Below are positions 17,017 through 26,230 of a stretch of 61,849 nt of DNA, one piece after another. Source of the stretch: Pseudomonadota bacterium (lineage in GTDB: Bacteria; Desulfobacterota; Desulfarculia; Desulfarculales; Desulfarculaceae); assembly GCA_018902755.1 (NCBI GenBank), contig JAHIQI010000064.1, forward strand, positions 1-61,849, written 5' to 3'. How positions within the stretch are numbered: the stretch's first letter is position 1; each line of letters begins with the position of its first letter. The notes beneath the pieces were generated by a model, which was not told the origin of the DNA, did no database searches, and saw only the letters and a program-made list of their open reading frames with translations. Made by a program: the position numbers and the translations under genes.

Positions 17017-18198
17017 TCAGGCAGCAGCAGCCACCTCCTCGTAAACGGCCAGGGTCTGGGACGCCGCCCGCTCCCAGGAGAATCGGGCGGCCTGCTTGGC
17101 CCCCAAGGCCCGGTAGCGTCGGGACAGCTCGGGGTCGTCTGCCAGGGCGGCCAGGGCCTGGGCCAGGGCGCGGGCGTCGCCGGGAGGCACCAGGATGCCC
17201 GCCTCCTGAACCACCTCGGGCACCGCCGCGGCCCGCACCGCCGCCACCGGCGCGCCGCAGGCCATGGCCTCCAGGGGCGGCAGGCCGAAGCCCTCGTAGA
17301 GCGAGGGGAAGGCGAAGGCCGTGGTTCCCGAGTACAGGGCGGGCAGGTCCTGGTCGGGCACGAAGCCCAGGAACCTCACCGCCTCGCCCAGGCCCATCTC
17401 CTGGGTGAGCCGGGCCAGGGCGGGGTAGTGCTTGTCCCTCTCCACCTTGCCGGCCAGGGCCAGCACCTCGGTTCTGCCCTGCTCCCGCAATATTAGCAGG
17501 GCCCGCAGCAGGGTTGGCAAGTCTTTGCGCGGGTCTATGCCGCCCAGGTAGAAGTAGTAGCCACCCGCCTGCAGCCCGTAGCGCCTCAGAACCTCGTCCC
17601 GCGCCGCCGGGTCTTCCACCGGAGCCAGGCCGGGGTCGGCGGCCAGGGGCACCACGGTGACCCGCTCGGGGGGGACGCGGTACAACTCCAACAGGTCGCG
17701 CTTGGTGCACTCGCTGATGGCCAGGATGCGCGCCGCGTGGCTGAGGCAGCGGGTCTCCAGCCAGCGGGCCGCCTTAAAGGCCAGGGCGTTGCGGCCCTGG
17801 ATGTAGATGTCTTCCATGCGCTGGAAGATCAGGTCCTGGCAGGTGAGCACGGTGCGCGGCCCCAGGCGGGCCGGGGCGTCGGCGTGGCTGAGGATGTGCA
17901 CCACCCGGCCCTGTTTCCAGGCCGGGGCCAGGGCGCGGGGCAGGGTCCAGTATTGGCCCACCAGGCGCTCGCCGCCGGGCAACCCCTGGGGGCCGGGACC
18001 CACGGCCAGGCGCGGCGACTGAGGCGGCAGCTCGGGCTGGGGCAGGTCGTGGCGTTGAATGAAGGACAGCTCGCCGGGGTCCACCTGGGCCGTCATGGCC
18101 GCGAACAGGCTCTTGGCGTAGCGGCCGATGCCCCGCTGGGCGTGCTCCTTGTAGCCGGGTTGCAGGGCCCGGGCGTCGATGAGGGGCATCGCCTTCAC
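17017..18198 (-). CDS. Glycosyltransferase, GT4 family
   Basis: This is a cytoplasmic, retaining GT-B glycosyltransferase of about 393 residues. It should add a sugar to a lipid-linked surface polysaccharide. The N-terminal half has the acceptor-side region with QRGIGRYAKSL. The C-terminal half shows YFYLGGIDPRKDLPTLLRA and the donor-site EX7E motif in PSLYEGFGLPPLEAMACGAP, typical of mannosyl- or glucosyltransferases. GTG at 18198 overlaps the upstream stop (GTGA) and has GGAG eight bases before it. An ATG nine bases downstream is the alternative. The exact sugar cannot be read from the sequence. Confidence 0.9.
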   Translation of the reverse strand: MKAMPLIDARALQPGYKEHAQRGIGRYAKSLFAAMTAQVDPGELSFIQRHDLPQPELPPQSPRLAVGPGPQGLPGGERLVGQYWTLPRALAPAWKQGRVVHILSHADAPARLGPRTVLTCQDLIFQRMEDIYIQGRNALAFKAARWLETRCLSHAARILAISECTKRDLLELYRVPPERVTVVPLAADPGLAPVEDPAARDEVLRRYGLQAGGYYFYLGGIDPRKDLPTLLRALLILREQGRTEVLALAGKVERDKHYPALARLTQEMGLGEAVRFLGFVPDQDLPALYSGTTAFAFPSLYEGFGLPPLEAMACGAPVAAVRAAAVPEVVQEAGILVPPGDARALAQALAALADDPELSRRYRALGAKQAARFSWERAASQTLAVYEEVAAAA

Positions 18199-20549
18199 GG
18201 GGTCAACTCCAGGCCCATGCGCCTGGTGAGCACCTGGCGCAGGTCGTCGGCCACCCGATCCGGCGCGAAGCGCTTTAGGCGCTGTTTGCCGGCGGCGCGC
18301 AGGCCTTGGGCCAGGGCCGGGTCGGTGAGCACCTTGGCCACGGCCTCGGCCACCCGCTGGGGCTGTTTGCTGTCCAAGAGGATGCCGCCCTTGCCCAAGG
18401 TGCCCGGCACCCCGGCGGCGGCGTAGGCCACCACGGGGATGCCCAGGTGCATGCACTCCACCAGGGGCACGCAGAAGCCCTCGTGCTCGGACAGGCACAG
18501 GTAGCAGTCGGCCCGGCGGTAGTAGGCCATGAGCGCGGCCAGGGACACGTGGCCGGAGAAGTGCATGTCAGGCACGGCCAGGCGATCCACCAGCTCGCGC
18601 AGGCCCTCGGCGTAGGTCTCGCAGCCCACCTCGCTGCCCACGATGAGCATGCGGGTTCCCGGCACCAGGCGCGAGAGCCAGTACTGGGTCTTGATGAGGT
18701 CCTCGATCTTCTTGTTGGGCACCAGGCGGCCCACGTGCAACACCGCCGGGCGCTGGTCGTCAAAGCGCTGGGCCACCAAGGGGTCGGACGGCGTGGCCAA
18801 GACCGAGGTGTCGATGACGATGGGCACCGTGGCCGTGGCCGGGCAGCCCGACTCGGTAAGCTCCTGGCAGTTGTAGTCGCTAACCCCCATGCCCAGCTCC
18901 ACCGCCGGGGCGATGCGCTTCAGCTGTTCGCGGCCCAGGCGGGCCCGGGCCGCGCTCTCGGGGTTGCACAAGTCCAGAAACTCGGCCGGGGTGATGTTGT
19001 GGTAGCGCAGGACGCGGCGTCCCGGCAGCTCGGGCAGCAGGTCGGCCACCGGATGGCCGATGGAGAAATGAAACAGCAGCACGTCCTGGGGCCTCGCCTG
19101 CTTGGCGTACTCCTCGATGGGCCGGGCCTTGTCGGCCAGGCGCGGGTGGATGGAGTGGGCGAAAATGTCCGAGCTGATGCCCCAGGAGCGCAGGGTCTTC
19201 TGGATGGCCAGGGCGTCGTTGCCGATGGCGTCGCCGAAGCTGAAGTCCGGCACCATCTGGTGCACCGCCGGGCCCGCGGCCAAGCGGGGCCGCCGGGGGG
19301 CCAGGGCCTTCTCCAGGGTGGTAGGGGCGGGCACCGGCTCGGCGCTCACCGTCTCGATGACCTTGAGGTAATTGTCCACCACCGCGGGCCAGGAGAAGTT
19401 GCCCCGCACGTAATCCGCCCCGGCCTCGGCCATCTTTTCGCGCAGGGCGGGGCGCTCCAGCAGGTAGTCCAGGCACTCGGCGAAGTGGGGGTAGTCCTTG
19501 AAGGCCAGGCCGCCCCCGCTCACCATGACGTGCCCCTTGGTCACCGGGCAGTCGGCGTGCACCATCACCGGGGTGCCCGCCAGCCAGGCCTCCATGATCA
19601 CCCGCGAAAAGCTCTCCATGATCGAGGGCTGCACGAACACCTGGGCCGCCGCGTAGGCGTCGTGCTTTTGCTGCACGCTGACGAACCCCAGGTCCAGCAC
19701 GTGGGCCTCGCCGCCGGTGGGGATCTCGGCGGGCAAATTGCCCACCAAGACCAGCTTGAGCCCGGCCGGTCCGCGACCCTCGGCCTTGTAGCGCAGGAAG
19801 TAGTGCACCAGCAGAGGGGTGTTCTTGCCTGGGTCCTTGCGCCCCGCGTAGAGGATGAAAGGCTCGGTGAGGCCGAAATCTTTTCGGAAGCGCTCGGGGT
19901 CGTGGGTCCAGTGGGTGTCCATGCCCTCGCCCACGATCACCGGCTCGGTGCGCCCCAGGTCGTAGAGCCCGGCGGCCAGGTCGCGCTCCGGGGGCACGTG
20001 AAAGCAGACCATGCGGCTGGTTTCCATGGCCCGCTTCACCGCGGCCATGCGGGCGTAGCCCTCGTCGTGCAGGCAGGGGATGATCAGGCTCTTGCTGGGA
20101 TGGATCAGCGGCCCCCATACCGATGAGGTGAACAGATACGGTATGTAGAAAAAGGGGCCTTCTTCCGGATGGGCCGCGATGTGCGTGAGCAGCTCGGGGC
20201 TGTAGACCATGTTGCGGTAAAAGTCGCGCTCTTCGTCGGGGCGCAGGGTGGCCCCGGCCAACACCCGCATGTTCAGGCCGTCGAAGCGGGCCGCGTCGCG
20301 CTGGGCCACCGGGAAGCGGCGCACCTGAACCCCGTTTTCCACGCTCTCGCCCACGGGAAGGGTGTCGTGCTCCCAGTCGCTGCCCAGGCCGCTGAGGTTG
20401 GTGGCCAACGCCCGCACCCGCACCCCGGCGGCGGCCAGGTTCTCGGCGGTGAGCCGGGCCTCGGCCTCGGCCCCGCCGGGCACCTGCTCCCCGTACCAGG
20501 GCAGCACGAAGGTGCAGGAAAGGGGCTCGCCTGGGCGCGCGGGGGCCAT
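18195..20549 (-). CDS. Double-domain glycosyltransferase (two GT4 modules)
   Basis: The protein has 784 residues and two complete GT-B modules joined by a Pro/Ala/Arg-rich linker near residue 400. Module one has a GKNTPLL donor-domain start and the EX7E motif ESFSRVIME. Module two has HVGRLVPNKKIEDLI and the EX7E motif EGFCVPLVE. Such tandem enzymes often add two different sugars or alternate linkages in O-antigen chains. The ATG at 20549 is two bases after the methyltransferase stop. A much longer upstream frame only shadows that gene. Substrates are unknown. Confidence 0.9.
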   Translation of the reverse strand: MAPARPGEPLSCTFVLPWYGEQVPGGAEAEARLTAENLAAAGVRVRALATNLSGLGSDWEHDTLPVGESVENGVQVRRFPVAQRDAARFDGLNMRVLAGATLRPDEERDFYRNMVYSPELLTHIAAHPEEGPFFYIPYLFTSSVWGPLIHPSKSLIIPCLHDEGYARMAAVKRAMETSRMVCFHVPPERDLAAGLYDLGRTEPVIVGEGMDTHWTHDPERFRKDFGLTEPFILYAGRKDPGKNTPLLVHYFLRYKAEGRGPAGLKLVLVGNLPAEIPTGGEAHVLDLGFVSVQQKHDAYAAAQVFVQPSIMESFSRVIMEAWLAGTPVMVHADCPVTKGHVMVSGGGLAFKDYPHFAECLDYLLERPALREKMAEAGADYVRGNFSWPAVVDNYLKVIETVSAEPVPAPTTLEKALAPRRPRLAAGPAVHQMVPDFSFGDAIGNDALAIQKTLRSWGISSDIFAHSIHPRLADKARPIEEYAKQARPQDVLLFHFSIGHPVADLLPELPGRRVLRYHNITPAEFLDLCNPESAARARLGREQLKRIAPAVELGMGVSDYNCQELTESGCPATATVPIVIDTSVLATPSDPLVAQRFDDQRPAVLHVGRLVPNKKIEDLIKTQYWLSRLVPGTRMLIVGSEVGCETYAEGLRELVDRLAVPDMHFSGHVSLAALMAYYRRADCYLCLSEHEGFCVPLVECMHLGIPVVAYAAAGVPGTLGKGGILLDSKQPQRVAEAVAKVLTDPALAQGLRAAGKQRLKRFAPDRVADDLRQVLTRRMGLELTP

Positions 20550-20551
20550 GC

Positions 20552-21808
20552 CTATTTGCGCCCCACCACCGCGTAGTCCTGGAAGGAGTAGAGCAGGTCG
20601 TTGAGCCGCGTCACCGTCTCGTTGAGGGCTTGGGCGGTGGGGTCGCCACCCGGCGCCTGGGGCAGGCGGTACTGCTCGGGGTAGGGCGAGAGGTAGAGCA
20701 CCTCCACTTGGCGCAGCCCCGCCCCCTTCCACAGAAAGCGGGCCGCCTCGGGGTGGATGGGCTTGTGGTGGGTCAGGTCCAGGTAGAAAGCGCCGGACAG
20801 GGTGGTGAGGCAGGCCGGGTTCACCGTCTCGGCGATGAGGTGGCCGCCGTCGGCCAGCTTTAGCGCGGCCAGGCTCACCAGCTCGTGCAGCTCGTCGGTG
20901 GTCAGGTGCTCGATGAGCTGGGCCATGAGGATGCCGCCCAGGCTGCCGTCGGGCTGGGCGCGCAGGTGCTCCAGGGCGTCGCCCTCGGCCACCTCCAGGC
21001 CCCGGCCCCGGCAATGGGCCACCATCTCCGGGTTCAGCTCCAGGCCACGGGCGCTGAGGCCCGCCTCCTTGGCTGCCTCCAAGAACTCGCCCCGGCCGCA
21101 GCCCAGATCCAAGAGAGGGGCCTGGGGGGTGATGCTCTTGGCGAAGAAGGGCAGATACACGCTCTGGCGCTGCTTGATAAGCTCCCGCTGGCCCCGGTGG
21201 GCGTTTTCGAACTCCAGGTAGGCCGCGCCCCGGCTCTGGAAGCGGGCGCCCCGCACCTCGTCGGCCGCGCCGGGCGATGCCTGGCCCCTGGCCTCCTGCT
21301 CCACCACCACCCGCTCCAGGCGGGCCAGGAGGGCCTCGATGCGCGGGGCGGTGCGAGCCAGGGACACCTCCAGCTCGTCCAGGCGCTTTTCGGCCTGGGG
21401 CAAGCGGGAGCGCACATTGGCCACCAGGGGCAAGAGCACGGTGATCAGGTGCACCACCTCGTCGTTGAAGCGGGCCTGGCGGGCCAGCCACACGCTCATG
21501 GGGAAGCGGCTCAGCTTGTAGATGAGCTTCTTGAGGCCCACGATGAGCTTGCCCGCCGCGCCGATGCGGTGGGTGTCCACCCCCCAGCCGGTGGGCTCCC
21601 AATACTCCTTGAGCCTGGCGTGGTGCAGCTTCATCAGGTTGCCCGGCTCGTCGTCCACCGAGCGGGCGGCCAGGGCCGCCTCCTCCACCCGCCTGAGTTC
21701 GGCGGGGTCGTAGAAGCCGGCGGCCTTCTTGTCTTCCACCGCCTGGTCCACCTCGGCCAAAATGGCCCGGACGTCCACCGGCGGGGCGCTTTTGTCTTCT
21801 TGGCTCAT
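20552..21808 (-). CDS. Coiled-coil SAM-dependent methyltransferase, possible chain terminator
   Basis: The protein has 418 residues. Residues about 1-130 carry a helical region. Residues about 130-175 form a predicted coiled coil rich in Leu, Glu and Arg. A class I methyltransferase domain starts near residue 230 with motif I LLDLGCGRGEF (232-242) and later AQLIEHLTTDEL. Beside Wzm/Wzt and multi-domain glycosyltransferases, this layout recalls WbdD-type enzymes, which cap the growing O-antigen and set its length, but no kinase domain is visible here. The cap function is inferred from context. Its start overlaps the wzt stop by four bases. Confidence 0.85.
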   Translation of the reverse strand: MSQEDKSAPPVDVRAILAEVDQAVEDKKAAGFYDPAELRRVEEAALAARSVDDEPGNLMKLHHARLKEYWEPTGWGVDTHRIGAAGKLIVGLKKLIYKLSRFPMSVWLARQARFNDEVVHLITVLLPLVANVRSRLPQAEKRLDELEVSLARTAPRIEALLARLERVVVEQEARGQASPGAADEVRGARFQSRGAAYLEFENAHRGQRELIKQRQSVYLPFFAKSITPQAPLLDLGCGRGEFLEAAKEAGLSARGLELNPEMVAHCRGRGLEVAEGDALEHLRAQPDGSLGGILMAQLIEHLTTDELHELVSLAALKLADGGHLIAETVNPACLTTLSGAFYLDLTHHKPIHPEAARFLWKGAGLRQVEVLYLSPYPEQYRLPQAPGGDPTAQALNETVTRLNDLLYSFQDYAVVGRK

Positions 21809-23052
21809 GCCTTGTCTTCCCGTGCTCTCAGACTCCAGCTATGGGGCGGCCGCCAGATGCCCTCGTCGCGGGGCCCGCCCCGCACCGACAGGGAGGCCAC
21901 CTGGGTGAGGTAGTCGTAGGCCCGGCCGTCCCCGGCGTGGGCGGCCACGTCCAGGGTGAAGGTGCCGGGCACCAGGTCCAGGCGCTGCACCGCGAAGCGC
22001 ACCGTGCCCTGGGGCGGTATGGGCCCCAGCTCGGCCTGGTCGATGGCCGTGTTGCTGCCGTAGCAGAGCACCCCGGCGCTGTTGTTGAGGGCCACCCCGA
22101 ACACCAAGTCGTCCACCGGCTGGCGCATGAGGTAGTCCATCTCGATGTTCATGGGGCCCCCGGAGGCGAACACCGCGTGGGCCTGGCCCTCGCTGTCCAG
22201 CAGGCGCACCCCGGTGATCTCCACCTCGCCCTGGCCCCAGCGCCGGGCGGCGGCCAACTCGGCCACCCTGGCCTCGGCCTGGACCCGGCCCGCTTCGTCC
22301 TCGCGCCGGGCCACCCCCTGGCGGTAGATGTCGATGACCTGGGCCGCCTCGCCCCTGGCGGCCACCTTGCCGCCGTCCAGCCACACCACCTCGTCGGCGA
22401 ATTTTTTCACCGAGATCAGGTCGTGGCTGACCAAAACGATGGTTTTGCCCGCCGCCTTGAACTGGTTGAGCTTGGTCTCGCACTTGTGGGCGAAGGCCTC
22501 GTCGCCCACGGCCAGCACCTCGTCCACCAACAGCACGTCCGGGTCCACGTTCACCGCCACGGCGAATCCCAGGCGCACGTACATGCCCGAGCTGTAGGTC
22601 CTGACCGGGGCCTCGATGAAATCCCCCAGGCCCGAGTAGGCCACGATCTCGTCGAAGCGGGCGGCGATCTCTTTCTTGCTCAGGCCCAGGATGGTGCCGT
22701 TGAGGTAGATATTTTCCCGGCCGCTGAACTCGGGGTGGAAGCCCGCCCCCAGCTCGATGAGGCTGCTCACCCGGCCCCGGACCGTCACCGTGCCCTGGTC
22801 GGCCTTGTAGATGCCGGCCAATATCTTGAGCAGGGTGGACTTGCCCGAGCCGTTCTGGCCGATGATGGCGATGGTGCGCCCCGGCTCGATGCTCAGGTCC
22901 ACCCCGTCCAGCACGGTGAGGTAGTCGGCATCGGTGCGCCGCTTAAAGGGACGCAGCAAGAGCGACTTCCAGGTGGTGTAGTCGCGCCGGAGCATCTCGC
23001 GGCGAAAGCGCTTTACCAGTCCCGCGATCTCTATGGCCGTGGCCGTGCTCAT
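21805..23052 (-). CDS. wzt: Polysaccharide ABC exporter ATPase with C-terminal sugar-binding domain
   Basis: Wzt powers export of lipid-linked O-polysaccharide across the inner membrane. It has 415 residues. The ATPase part has Walker A GQNGSGKST (65-73), signature YSSGM (153-157), Walker B LLVDE (174-178) and switch His210. Residues from about 270 form an extra domain like the Wzt-C module, which recognises the finished chain end. Together with the neighbouring methyltransferase, this predicts a Wzt that waits for a terminal modification. The ATG overlaps the wzm stop (ATGA). Confidence 0.93.
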   Translation of the reverse strand: MSTATAIEIAGLVKRFRREMLRRDYTTWKSLLLRPFKRRTDADYLTVLDGVDLSIEPGRTIAIIGQNGSGKSTLLKILAGIYKADQGTVTVRGRVSSLIELGAGFHPEFSGRENIYLNGTILGLSKKEIAARFDEIVAYSGLGDFIEAPVRTYSSGMYVRLGFAVAVNVDPDVLLVDEVLAVGDEAFAHKCETKLNQFKAAGKTIVLVSHDLISVKKFADEVVWLDGGKVAARGEAAQVIDIYRQGVARREDEAGRVQAEARVAELAAARRWGQGEVEITGVRLLDSEGQAHAVFASGGPMNIEMDYLMRQPVDDLVFGVALNNSAGVLCYGSNTAIDQAELGPIPPQGTVRFAVQRLDLVPGTFTLDVAAHAGDGRAYDYLTQVASLSVRGGPRDEGIWRPPHSWSLRAREDKA

Positions 23053-23831
23053 ATCTTCTCGGCGAAGTACTCCTTGTAGTGCTCGAAGACTACCACGGCC
23101 ACCACCAGAAGAACCAGGCTGAGCCCGGCCACCCCGGCCAGCGGCCCCCAGGCGGGCCAACGCCCCCAGAAGAACAGATCGTGATAGGCCAGGGTTATCA
23201 CCGCCGCCGGGTTGAACTGCACCAGGAAGCGGAAGCCCTCGGGGATCTGGGTCAGGGGGTAGAGGATGGGAGTCAAGAAGAACCACAAGGTAAGGAGGTT
23301 GTTCACCATGTGCTTGGTGTCGCGCAAAAACACGTTGGCTGCCGAGAGCAGCAGCACCAGGGAATAGGTGAACAGGATGTGCACCGCCGCCACCACGAAG
23401 AAGGCCACCAGGCACCAGGTGAGGGCCACGCCGTCGAACAAGTAGAAGGCGAAGAGGATGGGCAGGCTTAGCAAGTAGTTGACGAAGTTGGCCATCACCT
23501 TGACCGCGGGCAACACCTGCAAGGGGAACATGACCTTGGTCACCAGGCTGCCGCCCTCGGTGATGGCCCCGGCGCCTTCGTTGATGCAGCTGGAGAAGAA
23601 CACCCAGGGCAACAGGCCGGTGAACATGAACACCGCGTAGTGGGCCATGTCGATGCGGAAGTACACCGAGAACACCAGGGCGTAGACCGCCAGGAGCATC
23701 AGGGGGTTCAGGAAGGTCCACAGGAAACCGAACAGGGAGCCGCGGTAGCGGCCCTTTAGCTCGCGGCCCACCAAGGCCCACAACAGGGCGCGGTGGCGGG
23801 CCAGTTCGGCGAGATGTCCGGTGATGCTCAC
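23049..23831 (-). CDS. wzm: Polysaccharide ABC exporter permease
   Basis: This is an ABC-2 type permease of 260 residues with about six membrane segments. It forms the channel for lipid-linked polysaccharide together with Wzt. Visible family features are GRELKGRYRGSLFGFLW near the N-terminus, KVMFPLQVLPAV, and LRDTKHMVNNLLTLWFFLTP. It is nine bases after the sugar transferase gene and overlaps wzt, so the three are almost certainly one transcript. Confidence 0.94.
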   Translation of the reverse strand: MSITGHLAELARHRALLWALVGRELKGRYRGSLFGFLWTFLNPLMLLAVYALVFSVYFRIDMAHYAVFMFTGLLPWVFFSSCINEGAGAITEGGSLVTKVMFPLQVLPAVKVMANFVNYLLSLPILFAFYLFDGVALTWCLVAFFVVAAVHILFTYSLVLLLSAANVFLRDTKHMVNNLLTLWFFLTPILYPLTQIPEGFRFLVQFNPAAVITLAYHDLFFWGRWPAWGPLAGVAGLSLVLLVVAVVVFEHYKEYFAEKI

Positions 23832-23840
23832 AGGGCCTTC

Positions 23841-25238
23841 CTAGTAGGCGTGGGGATTGATCAGCCCCCTGAAGGGGGTGAGCAAAATGATCTTGATGTC
23901 GAAAAACAGCGACCAGTTCTCAATATAATACAGGTCGTGCTCGATGCGCTTGGTCAGGTCGGTGTTGCCCCGCCAGCCGTTTATCTGGGCCCAGCCGGTG
24001 ATGCCCGCCTTTACCATGTGCCTGAGCATGTAGCCGGGAATCTGGCTGCGGAACTGGGTGATCAGCTCGGGGCGCTCGGGCCGGGGGCCCACCAGGCTCA
24101 TCTCGCCGCTCAATACGTTGAAGAACTGGGGCAGCTCGTCCAGGCTGGTGCGGCGCAGTATGGCCCCCAACCGGGTGCGGCGGGGGTCGTCGGGCTTGGC
24201 CCACACCGGGCCGGTCTCGGCCTCGGCCCCCACCCGCATGGTGCGGAACTTGTACATCTCGAACTCCACCCCGTCCAGGCCCATGCGTTTTTGGCGGTAG
24301 AGCACCGGGCCGGGGGAGGAGAGCTTGACCCCTATGGCGATCAAGGCCATCAAGGGGCTGAAAATCATGACGAAAAGCAGGGAGCCCGTCACATCCATGA
24401 CCCGCTTGAGCACCCGGGGCCAGCCCTCCAGGCGCGAGCCTCGGAGGCCGATGATGGGCATGCCCTCAAATGACTCCACCGTGCTGCCCAGGCTCATGAA
24501 GCGGTAAAGGTCCGGCACGATGCGCACGTCCACCAGCTCCTCGGACAGGCCCTCCAGGATCACCGGCAGGCTCTCGTGGGCGCCGAGCGGCAGGGCGATG
24601 ATAACCACCTGGATGTGCTGCTGGGCCACGATGTCGGCCACCTGGGCGAAGGAGCCCAGCACGGTGAGCCCGGCGATTTGACTGCCCACCTTTTTTTCGT
24701 CGCGGGCCAGAAAGCCCACTAGGCTTAGGCCCAACACCGGGTTTTTCTTGATGTTTTCGGCCACCTGCGCGGCCAGCTCCGCCGAGCCCACGATTAGCAC
24801 CCGCTCCCCGGCGTTTTCGGGGTAGGCGCGCCGCCAGAAATGGCGCAGGGCCGGGCGGTAGAGCAGGAGCCCGGCGCTGAGCAGCACGAAAAAGTGCAGG
24901 AAAACCAAGCGGCTGAAGTCGTAGGGCCTGAGGAACCAGGTGAGAGTGACCGCCACCACGATGCCGATGAGCACCCCGCGCAAAACCGGCCACAGGGCGT
25001 GGCCGGTGCCCGCCCAGGGGCGGCGGTACAGGCCGGACAGGGGCAGCACCACCGCGAAGTCGGCCAGCACCAGCAAAAAGAGCATGATGTAAAGGCTGAG
25101 CGGCGGGATGCCCTTGGTCACGGGCAGGATGGGCAAATAAAAGCGTAGGAAATAGGCGCCGAACCAAGCCAACCCCACCAGGGCCAAGTCGCCCAGGTAG
25201 AGAATGGAGCGGAAAAACTTGAGCCGTTGCTGGAACAT
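23841..25238 (-). CDS. Polyprenyl-phosphate sugar-1-phosphate transferase (WbaP/WcaJ type)
   Basis: This membrane enzyme starts polysaccharide synthesis by moving a sugar-1-phosphate from a nucleotide sugar to undecaprenyl phosphate. It has 465 residues. Several N-terminal membrane helices are followed by a Rossmann-like domain at about 145-260. The C-terminal catalytic domain has KFRTM, TSLDELPQFFNVL, GPRPERPEL and GITGWAQINGWRGNTD, ending in INPHAY. These match the long, five-helix form with glucose or galactose specificity, which I cannot separate further. It is the first gene of the operon. Confidence 0.94.
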   Translation of the reverse strand: MFQQRLKFFRSILYLGDLALVGLAWFGAYFLRFYLPILPVTKGIPPLSLYIMLFLLVLADFAVVLPLSGLYRRPWAGTGHALWPVLRGVLIGIVVAVTLTWFLRPYDFSRLVFLHFFVLLSAGLLLYRPALRHFWRRAYPENAGERVLIVGSAELAAQVAENIKKNPVLGLSLVGFLARDEKKVGSQIAGLTVLGSFAQVADIVAQQHIQVVIIALPLGAHESLPVILEGLSEELVDVRIVPDLYRFMSLGSTVESFEGMPIIGLRGSRLEGWPRVLKRVMDVTGSLLFVMIFSPLMALIAIGVKLSSPGPVLYRQKRMGLDGVEFEMYKFRTMRVGAEAETGPVWAKPDDPRRTRLGAILRRTSLDELPQFFNVLSGEMSLVGPRPERPELITQFRSQIPGYMLRHMVKAGITGWAQINGWRGNTDLTKRIEHDLYYIENWSLFFDIKIILLTPFRGLINPHAY

Positions 25239-25303
25239 CGCCTAGGTCCGCCCCCGCGTGGCTGAACTAATACCCCGGCGGGCGGGGAGGGAGGGCAAAA
25301 AAA

Positions 25304-25666
25304 TCAGAGGCCGCGGGCCCGTTCGTTGGCCTCTTGCTTTTTTTTGCAATCTATACACAGGGTGGTGACCGGGCGCGCCTTGAGGCGCTTTTCGCTGATG
25401 TCCTCGCCGCAAGATTCGCAAATCCCGAAGGTGCCGTCGTCTATGCGGTCCAGGGCCTCGCGAATTTTGCTGATGAGTTTGCGCTCCCGGTCGCGGATGC
25501 GCAGCAAGAAATTGCGGTCCGACTCCATGGCCGCCCGATCGGTGGGGTCGGGAAAATTTTCTTTGCTATCGGTCATGCCCGCCACGGTGCGCCCGGCTTC
25601 CTTGCCAAGCTCGTCGAGCTTTTCGTTCAAAAGCTTGCGGAAGAACTCGAGCTTCTTTTCGTTCAT
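25304..25666 (-). CDS. dksA: DksA/TraR-family zinc-finger transcription factor
   Basis: DksA-like proteins enter the RNA polymerase secondary channel and act with ppGpp. The protein has 120 residues, shorter than E. coli DksA. The coiled-coil tip motif DxxDxA is intact (D40, D43, A45), as is the zinc finger with C83, C86, C104 and C107. That supports a working DksA rather than a zinc-free paralog. It lies 84 bp downstream of moaC on the same strand and may have its own promoter. Confidence 0.92.
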   Translation of the reverse strand: MNEKKLEFFRKLLNEKLDELGKEAGRTVAGMTDSKENFPDPTDRAAMESDRNFLLRIRDRERKLISKIREALDRIDDGTFGICESCGEDISEKRLKARPVTTLCIDCKKKQEANERARGL

Positions 25667-25750
25667 GCTTCGCTCTCCGTAGCTGATGGGCCACCTAAGA
25701 TAGCGGGTAAATCTAGCACGCCCACCGCCGTGTGTAAAGAGGCGTGACGC

Positions 25751-26221
25751 CTAATCTTCCCGGCTCCAGCGGCCGCTGGAGCCGCCCTCTTTCATCACCA
25801 GCCACACCCCGGTGATTCGCGCCCCGCGCTCCACGCCCTTGATCATGTCGTACAGAGCCAGGGCGGCCACCGAGGCGGCGGTCATGGCCTCCATCTCCAC
25901 CCCAGTGGGAGCGGTGGTGGCGGCAGTGGCCTCGATCAACACCCCCTGGTCATCGGGGGTGAGCTCGACGCTCACCGAGCTGAGCGGCAGGGGATGGCAC
26001 AGGGGGATCAGCGAGGGGGTCTGCTTGGCGGCCATGATGCCCGCCACCCGGGCCACGGCCAGGGCGTCGCCCTTGGGCAGCCCGCCAGAGACCAGCAGCT
26101 CCACCGTGGCGGGGGAAAGCTCGACCCGGGCCCTGGCGATGGCCCGGCGCTGGGTGGGCGGCTTGTGGCCCACGTCCACCATGCGGGCCGCGCCCTTGTC
26201 GTCCAGGTGGCTAAGCTTCAC
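25751..26221 (-). CDS. moaC: Cyclic pyranopterin monophosphate synthase MoaC
   Basis: MoaC carries out the second step of molybdenum cofactor synthesis after MoaA. It has 156 residues, normal length, with SHLDDKGAARMVDVG, the active-site stretch SLIPLCHPLPL and GVEMEAMTAASVAALALYD followed by MIKG. The start is GTG at 26221. It is nine bases after dnaJ. No other moa gene is in the window. Confidence 0.96.
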   Translation of the reverse strand: MKLSHLDDKGAARMVDVGHKPPTQRRAIARARVELSPATVELLVSGGLPKGDALAVARVAGIMAAKQTPSLIPLCHPLPLSSVSVELTPDDQGVLIEATAATTAPTGVEMEAMTAASVAALALYDMIKGVERGARITGVWLVMKEGGSSGRWSRED

Positions 26222-26230
26222 CGGCTTCTC

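Noticed and set aside
20550..21602. Upstream extension of the double glycosyltransferase frame
   Set aside because: It shadows the methyltransferase gene, and the sequence lacks any family pattern. The ATG at 20549 sits two bases after the methyltransferase stop.
23053..23781. Upstream extension of the Wzt frame
   Set aside because: It overlaps wzm in another frame. Wzt homologs start near the ATG at 23052.
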